From contig JADZCD010000062.1 in the NCBI GenBank assembly GCA_020851735.1, positions 62,001 to 126,000 of the forward strand: a stretch of DNA of 64,000 nucleotides. The letters are read 5' to 3'. Source of the DNA: Phycisphaeraceae bacterium. Lineage in GTDB: Bacteria > Planctomycetota > Phycisphaerae > Phycisphaerales > Phycisphaeraceae. Within the stretch, counting starts at the first letter, position 1, and the number at the start of each line of letters is the position of its first letter. Shown piece after piece: positions 7,822 through 14,690 of this stretch. Made by a program: the position numbers and the translations under genes. Below the pieces are notes generated by a model that saw only the letters and a list, made by a program, of their open reading frames with translations, was not told the origin of the DNA and searched no databases.

Positions 7822-8586
7822 ATGGTGGGCATGAAGAAACCGGTGATTGGAATATCGGTGGATTTGGTGGGCGCATCGGCGAAGTTGGAGATGGTTTCGC
7901 CGGACGCGATCAAGAGCGGGAGCGTGACGTTTCCGCGTTATCAGCAGAACCAGGCGTACAGCCGGGCGGTGGCGGCGGCGGGGGGCGTGCCGATTCTGCT
8001 GCCGCATGAGAAGGAGTTGGCGGAGGCATATGCGCGGATGTGCGACGCGGTGGTGCTGATCGGCGGGCCGGATATCTGGCCGGAGGCTTATGGGGAAAAA
8101 TTGCACCCGAAGACGGAGCTGATGGATCGGCAGCGCCAGGATTTTGAATTGGCGCTGCTGGACGCGCTGGCGAAAGTGCCCCAGAAGCCGGTGCTGGGCG
8201 TGTGTCTGGGGATTCAGATGCTGGCGGTGCACGCGGGGGGGAAGCTGCATCAGCACCTGGCGGACGTGGTGGCGGACGCGGAAAGCCATCGGGGCGATCG
8301 GCGGCATGAGATTGAATTGGTGCTGCCGCACGCGGCGCTAGAGGTAAGCGGAGGGAATGGAGCCAGGCCGACGGTGGTGTCGGCCCATCATCAGGCGGTG
8401 GCGGACGCGGGGCGATTACGCGTGGTGGCTAAGGCGCCGGACGGGGTGATCGAGGCGATTGATGATCCGGGGCGGCGGTTTTACTTAGGGGTGCAATGGC
8501 ATCCGGAGCGCGGCGGGGAAGATGAGGCGCTCAGTTGGGGGCTGTTTAAGCGGCTGGTCGAGGCTTGTCCATCCGCCAGAGGATGA
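7822..8586 (+). CDS. C26-type glutamine amidotransferase-like peptidase
   Basis: The protein belongs to the class I glutamine amidotransferase fold, group C26, which includes gamma-glutamyl-gamma-aminobutyrate hydrolase (PuuD). It starts with the strand K-P-V-I-G-I-S-V-D and shows an early G-G-P-D-I-W-P-E oxyanion region, the nucleophile elbow G-V-C-L-G-I-Q-M-L and the His-Glu pair in Q-W-H-P-E. The substrate is not evident from sequence: PuuD-like putrescine degradation is one option, but no other puu genes are present. The upstream ATG at 7774 lies before the ahcY terminator, so the start is taken at 7822, with 7831 (M-K-K-P) equally possible. The 3' end overlaps the convergent lspA by 41 bp. 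Confidence 0.85.
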   Translation: MVGMKKPVIGISVDLVGASAKLEMVSPDAIKSGSVTFPRYQQNQAYSRAVAAAGGVPILLPHEKELAEAYARMCDAVVLIGGPDIWPEAYGEKLHPKTELMDRQRQDFELALLDALAKVPQKPVLGVCLGIQMLAVHAGGKLHQHLADVVADAESHRGDRRHEIELVLPHAALEVSGGNGARPTVVSAHHQAVADAGRLRVVAKAPDGVIEAIDDPGRRFYLGVQWHPERGGEDEALSWGLFKRLVEACPSARG

Positions 8587-9187
8587 ACAGGGACAGGCAG
8601 ACGCCCACGAGCAGGCTGACGTCGGCGAGGTTGAAGATCCACGGATACAGTTCGCGTGAGCCGGAGCCGGGCCAGGTCAGGCCCAGGGGAAGGTGCACGT
8701 CGGGGAAGAGGTAGAACAAGTCGCGCACGGCGTTATAGCAGAGGCGGTCGAAAAGATTGCCCAGGGCCCCGGCGAGGATGCAGGCGAGGCTAAGGTGCAG
8801 GAGATGCTGGCGCGGACGGCTGTGAAAAAAGAAGTGGCCGATGACGGCCACGGCCAAAACGCTCATGGCGACAAAGAGCCACTTGGCGCCGCTGCCTAAG
8901 CCGAAGACGGCGCCGGTGTTGAGGGTGAGTTTCAGGCTAAGCAGCGACGGCACGACCACGACGGCGGGGATGCTAAAGAGGGCGACGCGATCGGACTCCG
9001 GATGGCCCGACAGGGTGACGGGGGCGGGCCCGACGTGGCGGAAGGCCAGGGATTTGGAGGAAAGATCGGCGGCCAGGAGCAGAACGGTGATGCTTACGAA
9101 AAGAGCGACGGCGACGGGATGGCGACCTGCTTTAAGGGTGGGGGTGGAAGAGGGCGGCGAGGATAGAGCGGAGGACATGGGGGACAT
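8546..9187 (-). CDS. lspA: Lipoprotein signal peptidase (signal peptidase II)
   Basis: LspA removes signal peptides from prolipoproteins in the inner membrane, needed for the several lipobox proteins of this window. The 213-residue form starting at 9187 (M-S-P-M-S-S) has four hydrophobic helices. It keeps L-N-T-G-A-V-F-G, the G-N-L-F-D-R-L block with the first catalytic Asp region, V-R-D-L-F-Y, and F-N-L-A-D-V with the second catalytic Asp. It is longer than the usual 160-170 residues because of inserts around residues 60-85 and 150-175. The longer open frame to 9298 runs into repeats and is not used. It lies downstream of the DksA-like gene on the same strand, separated by about 570 bp of repeats. 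Confidence 0.92.
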   Translation of the reverse strand: MSPMSSALSSPPSSTPTLKAGRHPVAVALFVSITVLLLAADLSSKSLAFRHVGPAPVTLSGHPESDRVALFSIPAVVVVPSLLSLKLTLNTGAVFGLGSGAKWLFVAMSVLAVAVIGHFFFHSRPRQHLLHLSLACILAGALGNLFDRLCYNAVRDLFYLFPDVHLPLGLTWPGSGSRELYPWIFNLADVSLLVGVCLSLFILWRMDKPRPAA

Positions 9188-9334
9188 TGTATGGTGGGCA
9201 GGCGCGATGTGGGGACAGCTGTGATCTATACGACAACCCAGACACCCTGGAAGTGCCCCCCGGAAATGCCTGGGCTTGGGCAAGGCAGCACACAGCACGC
9301 AGGGTGATGTTGCTTGGCGCCTGATCTTTAACCA

Positions 9335-9360
9335 CGGCGATCTGCGATCGCCCGCTAAAC
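9335..9360 (+). repeat. GATC palindrome element, copy 4
   Basis: The copy carries GGCGATCTGCGATCGCC plus CGCTAAAC, followed by GAGATGCAG and the hairpin 9370-9394. This is the same composite order as copies 3 and 5. Confidence 0.85.
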
Positions 9361-9484
9361 GAGATGCAGAGCCCAGGGAAGGAATCCCTGGGCTTTAATC
9401 TAAAAGGCAACCCAGGCATGCACCTCGGGAGGAAAAAGACAACGCGGGCAAATCCCCGGAAATGCCTGGGCTTGGGCAAGGCAG

Positions 9485-9512
9485 CACACAGCAGCCTGCG
9501 GCCTGCTGTGTG
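9485..9512. repeat. CACACAGCA palindrome, copy 1
   Basis: CACACAGCAG and CTGCTGTGTG form perfect 10-bp arms around an 8-bp centre, followed by GCACCC. Other copies are at 28873-28900 (inside a permease gene) and 47380-47407. Confidence 0.8.
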
Positions 9513-9759
9513 GCACCCGAGCTTTGAGTGAGGGAAGAATTGCCGGGCAGAACACGAGGGAGGAATCCGGGCCTGAAGGGCCCGGCTTGGAGGCCCATGG
9601 AAGCCAGCTAAGGCAACCCACGGATGCCATCCGTGGGCTTCTAGAATCAAGAGATTGCCCAGGGATTTCTTTGCTGGGCTTTAGGGGCGAAGGAAGTGGG
9701 CCTGCGGCCCTAGCGCAAAGCGGGGGCGTGGACGATATCGACGGGATGAAAAACGGGAA

Positions 9760-10569
9760 TTACACCAGGCCGCGGTGTTCTTTTTCGCGGATGACTTCGA
9801 TGCAGTACTTGGCCCAGGGCTTGGCGTCCAGGCGGGCTTGGCCGATGGGCAGGCCGGACTGCACGCAGATGCCGTAGAGGCCGTTGGCGATGCGGACCAG
9901 GGCTTCGTCAATTTCGCGGAGCGTCTGGCGGTCGGACTGCATCAGGCCGAGGTTGAACTCGTGCTCGTAATGATCGGAACCGACGTCGGCCATGTGGAGC
10001 GGGAGGTTGGAGATATTGCCGTCGTGCTGGGTGTCAGCCTTGAGCGAGGCCACGTCGCCGAGGAGTTCGGCGCGCTTCTGCATGAGGATCAGGCGGTAGG
10101 CTTCGATTTCTTTCTTGGACAGGCCGCTCTTGCAGCGGCGGAGTTCTTCTTCGGACAGATAGCCGCCGCGTTCGATGGCTTCGACGGCTAAGGCCTGACG
10201 GCTGCCGGGCTCGTAAGTTTTGGTGGCCAGGCCGATGGAAGGACGATCGTCCGAGCCGTTGCCGTGGACTTGGGTAAACACGACCTTGCGCACCAGCGAG
10301 GGACGGGGCGCGGGAGAAGACTTAGCGACCGGCGTGGGCTTGGCGGCGGGAGCGGGCTTGGCCACGGCGGCGGGTTTGGGCGCGGGCGCGGGTTTTTCAG
10401 CGACAGCGGGTTTGCGCGGCTTGGAGGCCACGGCGACGGGCTGGGACTTTTTGGGAGAAGGGGCTTTTTTAACCGGCGTCTTGGTCTTAGCGGAGGGGGA
10501 GCGAGTTGCAGACGGCCGCTTGGCGGTCTGGGTCTTGCGTGCGCTTGCCTTGGAGGTTTTCTTGGCCAC
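9760..10569 (-). CDS. DksA/TraR-like protein with basic Ala/Pro-rich tail
   Basis: The 269-residue protein has two parts. Residues 1-100 are a Lys/Ala/Pro/Ser-rich, histone H1-like tail with repeats of K-P-A and A-K-P. Residues about 150-269 resemble DksA/TraR: a coiled-coil helix pair with E-I-D-E-A-L-V-R-I and then N-G-L-Y-G-I-C, P-I-G-Q-A-R-L-D-A-K-P-W-A-K-Y-C. DksA normally has a four-cysteine zinc finger (C-x2-C...C-x2-C). Only the first Cys of each pair remains here (C-V-Q-S and C-I-E-V), so zinc binding is doubtful. Family members act on RNA polymerase secondary channel with ppGpp. Nucleic acid binding by the basic tail is inferred from composition. A good promoter lies at 10669-10697. 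Confidence 0.85.
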   Translation of the reverse strand: MAKKTSKASARKTQTAKRPSATRSPSAKTKTPVKKAPSPKKSQPVAVASKPRKPAVAEKPAPAPKPAAVAKPAPAAKPTPVAKSSPAPRPSLVRKVVFTQVHGNGSDDRPSIGLATKTYEPGSRQALAVEAIERGGYLSEEELRRCKSGLSKKEIEAYRLILMQKRAELLGDVASLKADTQHDGNISNLPLHMADVGSDHYEHEFNLGLMQSDRQTLREIDEALVRIANGLYGICVQSGLPIGQARLDAKPWAKYCIEVIREKEHRGLV

Positions 10570-10668
10570 GGATTACCCCGCAACTCATTAGAAAATAGAA
10601 AGTTAGTGAATGTCAACGACCCGGCGGGCAGCGCCAATTTCACTTACCCCCCCTACGGGGAGTCGTGC

Positions 10669-10697
10669 ATTGTATAGCTTGCCCAAGTAGGCATCAA
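10669..10697 (-). promoter_or_regulatory. Predicted promoter of the DksA-like gene
   Basis: Read on the minus strand, TTGATG (10697-10692) and TACAAT (10674-10669) are separated by exactly 17 bases. The start would be about 90 bases before the ATG at 10569. The remainder of the 10570-10899 gap is AT-richer and contains no supported gene. Confidence 0.55.
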
Positions 10698-10899
10698 CCG
10701 CAGCGAACGAAATGCTTTGGATATGGTTTATCGCCTTTTTTTGCGGGAAAATTCAATTGTCTGGGGTTTTAGTATGGCGGGCGGGCGCGTGGGTAAGGAG
10801 GCGGGAGGTTGGATGCTAGGAAACGTAAGTTTTTAATCGAAAAGAAGCTAAGACAAAAACAGCCCCTCCCGACACTGCTGTATCAGAAAAAAATTAAAT

Positions 10900-11472
10900 T
10901 TAATCTTGATGTTTTTGGCGTAAGCGGGTGCTTAAGCGCAGGAGCAGGTGGGCGCGTTCGAATTCATCGACCCAATCGGCGAGGGTGGCGGCCAGTTCGT
11001 CGGCATCGACGGGGGCACCTGGAAGAGGGCAACTGGGGCCAAGCTGGCGGGCGGCGATGGCGCGATAGCGGGCGAGGGTGCGGTCGCCGTACCAGCTGAC
11101 TAAGTAATCGTCTTCGGAAGCGAAGGCGACGACCGGGACGCGGCGCCCGCCGTTGACGGAGAGTTGATCCTGCAGGTCGGCGTGCTGATCGCGGTCGAAC
11201 CAGCGGAGGAGGATTTTTTGGGGGTTGGCTTCGGCGATGCGGGCGAGCAGCGGGCCCTGCTGGACGCAGTCGCCACACCAGATGCCTGAGAGGGCCAGGA
11301 CTTTGAGCTGGCGGGTGAAGGAGGAGAGGAGTTTTGTTTGGGCGTCGGTGAGGCGGGTCTGGGCGTAGACCTTCTGCCAACTGTCGCGCTGCTGGGGGTT
11401 GCCGGTGGCCAGGTAGTCGGCGTAGGACAGGCCGGCGGAAAATTTGGGGCCAAGATAAGCGGGGGTGAGCAT
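10900..11472 (-). CDS. Thioredoxin-family protein
   Basis: This 190-residue protein belongs to the thioredoxin-like TrxA group common next to regulators in planctomycetes and their relatives. A redox motif W-C-G-D-C follows the strand K-V-L-A-L-S-G-I near residue 67, and a cis-proline strand R-V-P-V-V-A-F follows near residue 110. There is no signal peptide, so it should act in the cytoplasm. The N-terminal 50 residues (P-K-F-S-A-G-L-S-Y-A-D-Y-L) form a helical cap typical of the group. It lies 93 bp downstream of the TetR-like gene on the same strand and may be cotranscribed with it. The substrate is unknown. Confidence 0.85.
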   Translation of the reverse strand: MLTPAYLGPKFSAGLSYADYLATGNPQQRDSWQKVYAQTRLTDAQTKLLSSFTRQLKVLALSGIWCGDCVQQGPLLARIAEANPQKILLRWFDRDQHADLQDQLSVNGGRRVPVVAFASEDDYLVSWYGDRTLARYRAIAARQLGPSCPLPGAPVDADELAATLADWVDEFERAHLLLRLSTRLRQKHQD

Positions 11473-11565
11473 GGGGGCACTCCGGGGCAGCAGGTGGAGC
11501 GTAAGGATAGGCGGGGAAAAGGGGGGAGGCGAGGGGGAAGGCGCGAAGAAGTCGGCAGGAGACGA

Positions 11566-12228
11566 TCAGCGTTTGGCGGACTTGGGCGCGCGGGCGGGCG
11601 CTTTGACGGCGGCGGCCAGGTGTTTTTCGAGCAGGGTTTCGGCGGCGTGGCGGATGGTGCGGGCGGATTGGTCGTCGCGGCTGACGTAGCGGCGGGCGGT
11701 GGCGCCCTGCATGAGGGTGATCCACTGCTGGGCGAAACCGGCGGTGTCGGCGATGCCGGCGCGCTCGGCCAGATCAGCCACGGCGTCTTCGCTTTTGTGA
11801 AAGTGGGCGGCGGCGGTCTGATGGATGGGATCGAAGGGCGAGGGGAACTCCGAGCAGGCATTCAGGAACATGCAGCCGTGGTAGTCGGGGTGGGTGAAGT
11901 ATTCGTCGAGCACGTCGAACATGGCCAGGAGTTGGGCGGCGGGATCGTCGCCGGCGCGTTCGCGGACGCGCTGCTGGAAGCTGGCGGTTTCCCACTGATC
12001 GCGGCGCTGCAGGGAGGCGACGATCAGGTCGTCCTTGCTTTCAAAGTGGTTGTAGAAGGTGGTTTTGGTCACGCCGGCGCCGGCGATGATCTGGTCAAGC
12101 CCGACGGCGTGATACCCGTGGACGTAGAACAGCTCCAGGGCGGTGTGCACGATGCGATCACGGGTGTTGGCCGGCGGCTCGTTGGAGCCGAAGAGCTGGC
12201 GGGCGGTGTGCGGATTGGCGTTGGACAT
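11566..12228 (-). CDS. TetR/AcrR-family transcriptional regulator
   Basis: The 220-residue protein has the TetR helix-turn-helix at about residues 22-68: T-R-D-R-I-V-H-T-A-L-E-L-F, then G-L-D-Q-I-I-A-G-A-G-V-T-K-T-T-F-Y-N-H-F as the recognition unit. The C-terminal domain resembles the YcdC/AcrR-like group with a conserved C-M-F-L-N-A. It is divergent from the methyltransferase gene 185 bp away, and a perfect palindrome sits between them (12280-12296). The usual arrangement implies that it represses the divergent gene and itself. The last residues (A-P-A-R-A-P-K-S-A-K-R) form a basic tail of unknown role. The ligand cannot be told from sequence. Confidence 0.9.
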   Translation of the reverse strand: MSNANPHTARQLFGSNEPPANTRDRIVHTALELFYVHGYHAVGLDQIIAGAGVTKTTFYNHFESKDDLIVASLQRRDQWETASFQQRVRERAGDDPAAQLLAMFDVLDEYFTHPDYHGCMFLNACSEFPSPFDPIHQTAAAHFHKSEDAVADLAERAGIADTAGFAQQWITLMQGATARRYVSRDDQSARTIRHAAETLLEKHLAAAVKAPARAPKSAKR

Positions 12229-12279
12229 GTTTTTCCCTCCCCCACTCTTTTTGGGAGCGGCCCATGAGGTTTACCTAAA

Positions 12280-12296
12280 GTCAACCCGAAGTTGAC
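12280..12296. promoter_or_regulatory. Candidate TetR operator
   Basis: GTCAAC at 12280-12285 and GTTGAC at 12291-12296 form a perfect inverted repeat with a 5-bp centre, followed by another AAGTCAA half site at 12300-12306. It lies 52 bp before the TetR-like gene and about 118 bp before the divergent methyltransferase gene. Confidence 0.55.
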
Positions 12297-12413
12297 CGGA
12301 AGTCAAGGCGCGCGGGCGGAATTGGCGGATAAAGTTGGGCGATGGTTCACATGGGGTGGCAACGTAGGCCAGACCAGAATCAGCGGCAGCATAAGCGAAA
12401 AGGAGCATGAATC

Positions 12414-13523
12414 ATGCTGCAGGACACCATGGAATTAAACGGTCTGATGACGGCACGGGGAAACGGGGCGATGGACTTGGAAAAGAAGCAGGCGATGACG
12501 CAGCGGCTTTTGGGGATGATCAACGACGCGTCGTTGACGATGATGATCTCCATCGGACACCGGACGGGTTTGTTTGATGTGCTGGCGGAGATGCCGGCGG
12601 CGACGACGCGGCAGATCGCCGCGGCGGCGGAGCTGAGCGAGCGCTACGTGCGGGAATGGCTGGGGGCGATGGTGACGGGACGGGTGATTGTTTACGACCC
12701 GATGACCCAGACGTATGCGCTGCCGAAGGAGCACGCGGCGGTGCTGACGCGGGCGGCTAAGGGCGACAACCTGGCGGGGACGATGCAGTGGATGGCGGTG
12801 CTCGGGTCGGTGGAGAGCGAAGTGGTGGAGAAGTTTCGGCGGGGCGGGGGCGTGTGTTATGAGCATTTTCATCGCTTCCATGACGTGATGGCGGGCGAGA
12901 GTGATCTGACGGTGGTCGGGGGGCTGCGGGATCACATTCTGCCGCTGGAGCCGGGGCTGATGAAGAAGCTGGAGCTGGGCATCGAGGTGTTGGAGATCGG
13001 CTGCGGGCAGGGGCACGCGATGCTGCTGCTGGCCAGGATGTTTCCGCGCAGCCGGTTCCGGGGGTATGACCTTTGCGCTGAGCCGATTGAGAAGGCGAAG
13101 ATGGCGGCGATGGAACAAGGGTTGACGAACCTGACGTTTGAAGTTCGGGACGTGACGACCATGGACGAGCTGGGGCGGTATGACCTGGTGCTGGCGTTTG
13201 ACGTGATTCACGACCAGAAGGATCCGGCTGGCGTGTTGCGGGCGGTGCGGGGGGCGCTGCGGGAAGGCGGAGTGTTTCTGATGCAGGACATCGCGGCGTC
13301 GAGCCTGCTGGAGAACAACATGGATCACCCGCTGGGCCCATTTTTCTACACGATATCGACGATGCACTGCATGACGGTATCGCTGGCACAGGGCGGGGCG
13401 GGACTAGGGACGTGCTGGGGGCGGGAGCTGGCGCAGCAGATGCTCGGGGAGGCGGGCTTCAGGAAGGTTCGCATCGAGCAGCTGCCGCATGACATGATTA
13501 ATGATTACTACGTGGCGAAGTGA
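12414..13523 (+). CDS. SAM-dependent methyltransferase with winged-helix N-terminus
   Basis: The 369-residue protein resembles the Rv2258c-like group of methyltransferases. Residues about 30-110 form a winged-helix dimerisation domain (M-I-S-I-G-H-R-T-G-L-F-D, then T-R-Q-I-A-A-A-A-E-L-S-E-R-Y-V). Residues about 185-320 hold the Rossmann core with motif I V-L-E-I-G-C-G-Q-G-H-A, acidic G-Y-D-L-C, and the post-core strand D-L-V-L-A-F-D-V-I-H-D-Q. The methyl acceptor is not known; small organic molecules are usual. It is divergent from the TetR-like gene and is probably its target. Start ATG 12414 follows AAAAGGAGC at 12398-12406. A clear terminator follows at 13591. Confidence 0.88.
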   Translation: MLQDTMELNGLMTARGNGAMDLEKKQAMTQRLLGMINDASLTMMISIGHRTGLFDVLAEMPAATTRQIAAAAELSERYVREWLGAMVTGRVIVYDPMTQTYALPKEHAAVLTRAAKGDNLAGTMQWMAVLGSVESEVVEKFRRGGGVCYEHFHRFHDVMAGESDLTVVGGLRDHILPLEPGLMKKLELGIEVLEIGCGQGHAMLLLARMFPRSRFRGYDLCAEPIEKAKMAAMEQGLTNLTFEVRDVTTMDELGRYDLVLAFDVIHDQKDPAGVLRAVRGALREGGVFLMQDIAASSLLENNMDHPLGPFFYTISTMHCMTVSLAQGGAGLGTCWGRELAQQMLGEAGFRKVRIEQLPHDMINDYYVAK

Positions 13524-13590
13524 ACGGGGGATGCGCGGCGCATGCAGGCTGCGCAGAGTGACAGAGTGACAGAGTGAAGGTAAGAAGGCT

Positions 13591-13623
13591 AAGCCTGGGA
13601 ACGAGGGTTCCCGGGCTTTTTTT
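13591..13623 (+). terminator. Rho-independent terminator after methyltransferase
   Basis: AAGCCTGGGAAC (13591-13602) pairs with GTTCCCGGGCTT (13607-13618) through one T-G wobble, followed by T residues to 13623. It separates the methyltransferase transcript from the restriction-modification pair. Confidence 0.85.
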
Positions 13624-13727
13624 GGGGGATTGGGCGATGCGAGGATGGACATGGGCCAAGGAAGAACTTCGCATGTTGACTGATTCTGCTTTATCATTGT
13701 GAACGGGCAATCAGAATAAGAGGCAGC

Positions 13728-14690
13728 ATGGCAATTAATCTCGACAAGCCGAACCAGTGGAAAATCGATGTGGCAAAGTCGGTGGACATGTACAACAACT
13801 GGTTTATGGCTTTCGCACCACAAGCTTTTCGCACAACCCGTATTCAAACGACTCAGGATGTTGAGTCCGCACTTCGTTCAACTGAAAACATGACCAAGAT
13901 CCGGCCGGTCATCATGCGGCAACACCCAGAAATCCTTCCAACGCTCCGGATGTCCACATGTCCACCGCTCGCGGTGGATCGCCTTATAGGCCTTGCGGGG
14001 GTTCCTACGAACCTCGTGAAAAGCATGGAAATTCAAAAGAAGCTGCCATTGCGCGCAAGGCCACTGGATATTGACCACGAACTCGACAAAATCGCCAATA
14101 TTATCGCGAAGATGGCGGACCCGGATATTTTCATTTGGCTCGGACGCAAAGAGCCCCCGACTAAAACCGAGATTCACCGCGCTGCGACAATTGTCGCGGA
14201 TCGCCTCTGCGGCGCTGTGGCGAACCCAATCGTTCGCAACGCTCAAGAGAAACGACAGCTTGCGGTGATTAAGGCATGGCTCGAAACGCGCGGTTATAAG
14301 CAATTGCCTGGCGGCGACGGCATGCGATTTGATGCCATGCCGGCCGGTACTTTTTCGTTCCACATGAATGTCCCTGTAAAGCTCGAAGACGGCATTCGGA
14401 GCGTGAACATCCCTATTGACGCGGTTATTATGCCGAAAGCCATGAAGAAAAAAAATTTTCCCATCTTCTTCGAGGCAAAGTCAGCGGGCGACTTTACAAA
14501 CACAAACAAACGCCGCAAAGAGGAAGCTGTGAAGATGGCGCAGCTCCGCTCGACCTATGGAAAGAAGGTGCGGTTCAACCTCTTTCTCTGCGGTTACTTT
14601 GACAGCGGCTATCTTGGTTACGAAGCCGCCGAAGGTATTGACTGGGTGTGGGAACACCGTATTGACGACATGGCCCTCTTCGGGATATGA
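13728..14690 (+). CDS. XamI-like type II restriction endonuclease
   Basis: The 320-residue protein resembles the XamI restriction endonuclease family, whose founding member cuts at GTCGAC. A PD-(D/E)xK-type nuclease core is visible: V-N-I-P-I-D-A-V-I-M (Asp) followed by F-P-I-F-F-E-A-K-S (Glu-x-Lys) about residues 225-255. The phrase A-V-D-R-L-I-G-L-A-G near residue 85 is typical of the family. The gene is AT-richer than its neighbours and overlaps the following methyltransferase by four bases (ATGA), the expected layout of a mobile restriction-modification pair. An inverted repeat ATTCTG (13683-13688)/CAGAAT (13712-13717) lies just upstream and might be a control site. The recognition sequence is inferred from family membership only. 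Confidence 0.85.
   Translation: MAINLDKPNQWKIDVAKSVDMYNNWFMAFAPQAFRTTRIQTTQDVESALRSTENMTKIRPVIMRQHPEILPTLRMSTCPPLAVDRLIGLAGVPTNLVKSMEIQKKLPLRARPLDIDHELDKIANIIAKMADPDIFIWLGRKEPPTKTEIHRAATIVADRLCGAVANPIVRNAQEKRQLAVIKAWLETRGYKQLPGGDGMRFDAMPAGTFSFHMNVPVKLEDGIRSVNIPIDAVIMPKAMKKKNFPIFFEAKSAGDFTNTNKRRKEEAVKMAQLRSTYGKKVRFNLFLCGYFDSGYLGYEAAEGIDWVWEHRIDDMALFGI

Larger units (their letters stand above)
9188..9759. repeat. Repeat-filled gap between dksA-like gene and lspA
   Basis: No gene is supported here. In order the gap holds a GCCCCCCGGAAATGCC block near 9261, a GATC element (9335-9360), a hairpin AGCCCAGGGA/TCCCTGGGCT (9370-9394), a second CCCCGGAAATGCCTGGGC block near 9447, a CACACAGCAG/CTGCTGTGTG palindrome (9485-9512) and a perfect hairpin CCCACGGATG/CATCCGTGGG (9617-9637). 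The same blocks recur at 21261-21381, 24063-24240 and 24893-25016. Short open frames across this region are repeat translations. Confidence 0.8.

Noticed and set aside
9188-9759. CRISPR array in the repeat-rich gap
   Set aside because: Repeats are palindromes of several families with unequal spacing and no unique spacers; no cas genes are present.
10809-11099. Plus-strand open frame of 96 codons
   Set aside because: Its second half is antisense to the thioredoxin-like gene and reads as low-complexity Gly/Arg; the first part is AT-rich intergenic DNA.
13676-13697. Promoter TTGACT with TATCAT before the endonuclease gene
   Set aside because: The spacing between the boxes is only 10 bases, too short for a sigma-70-type promoter.
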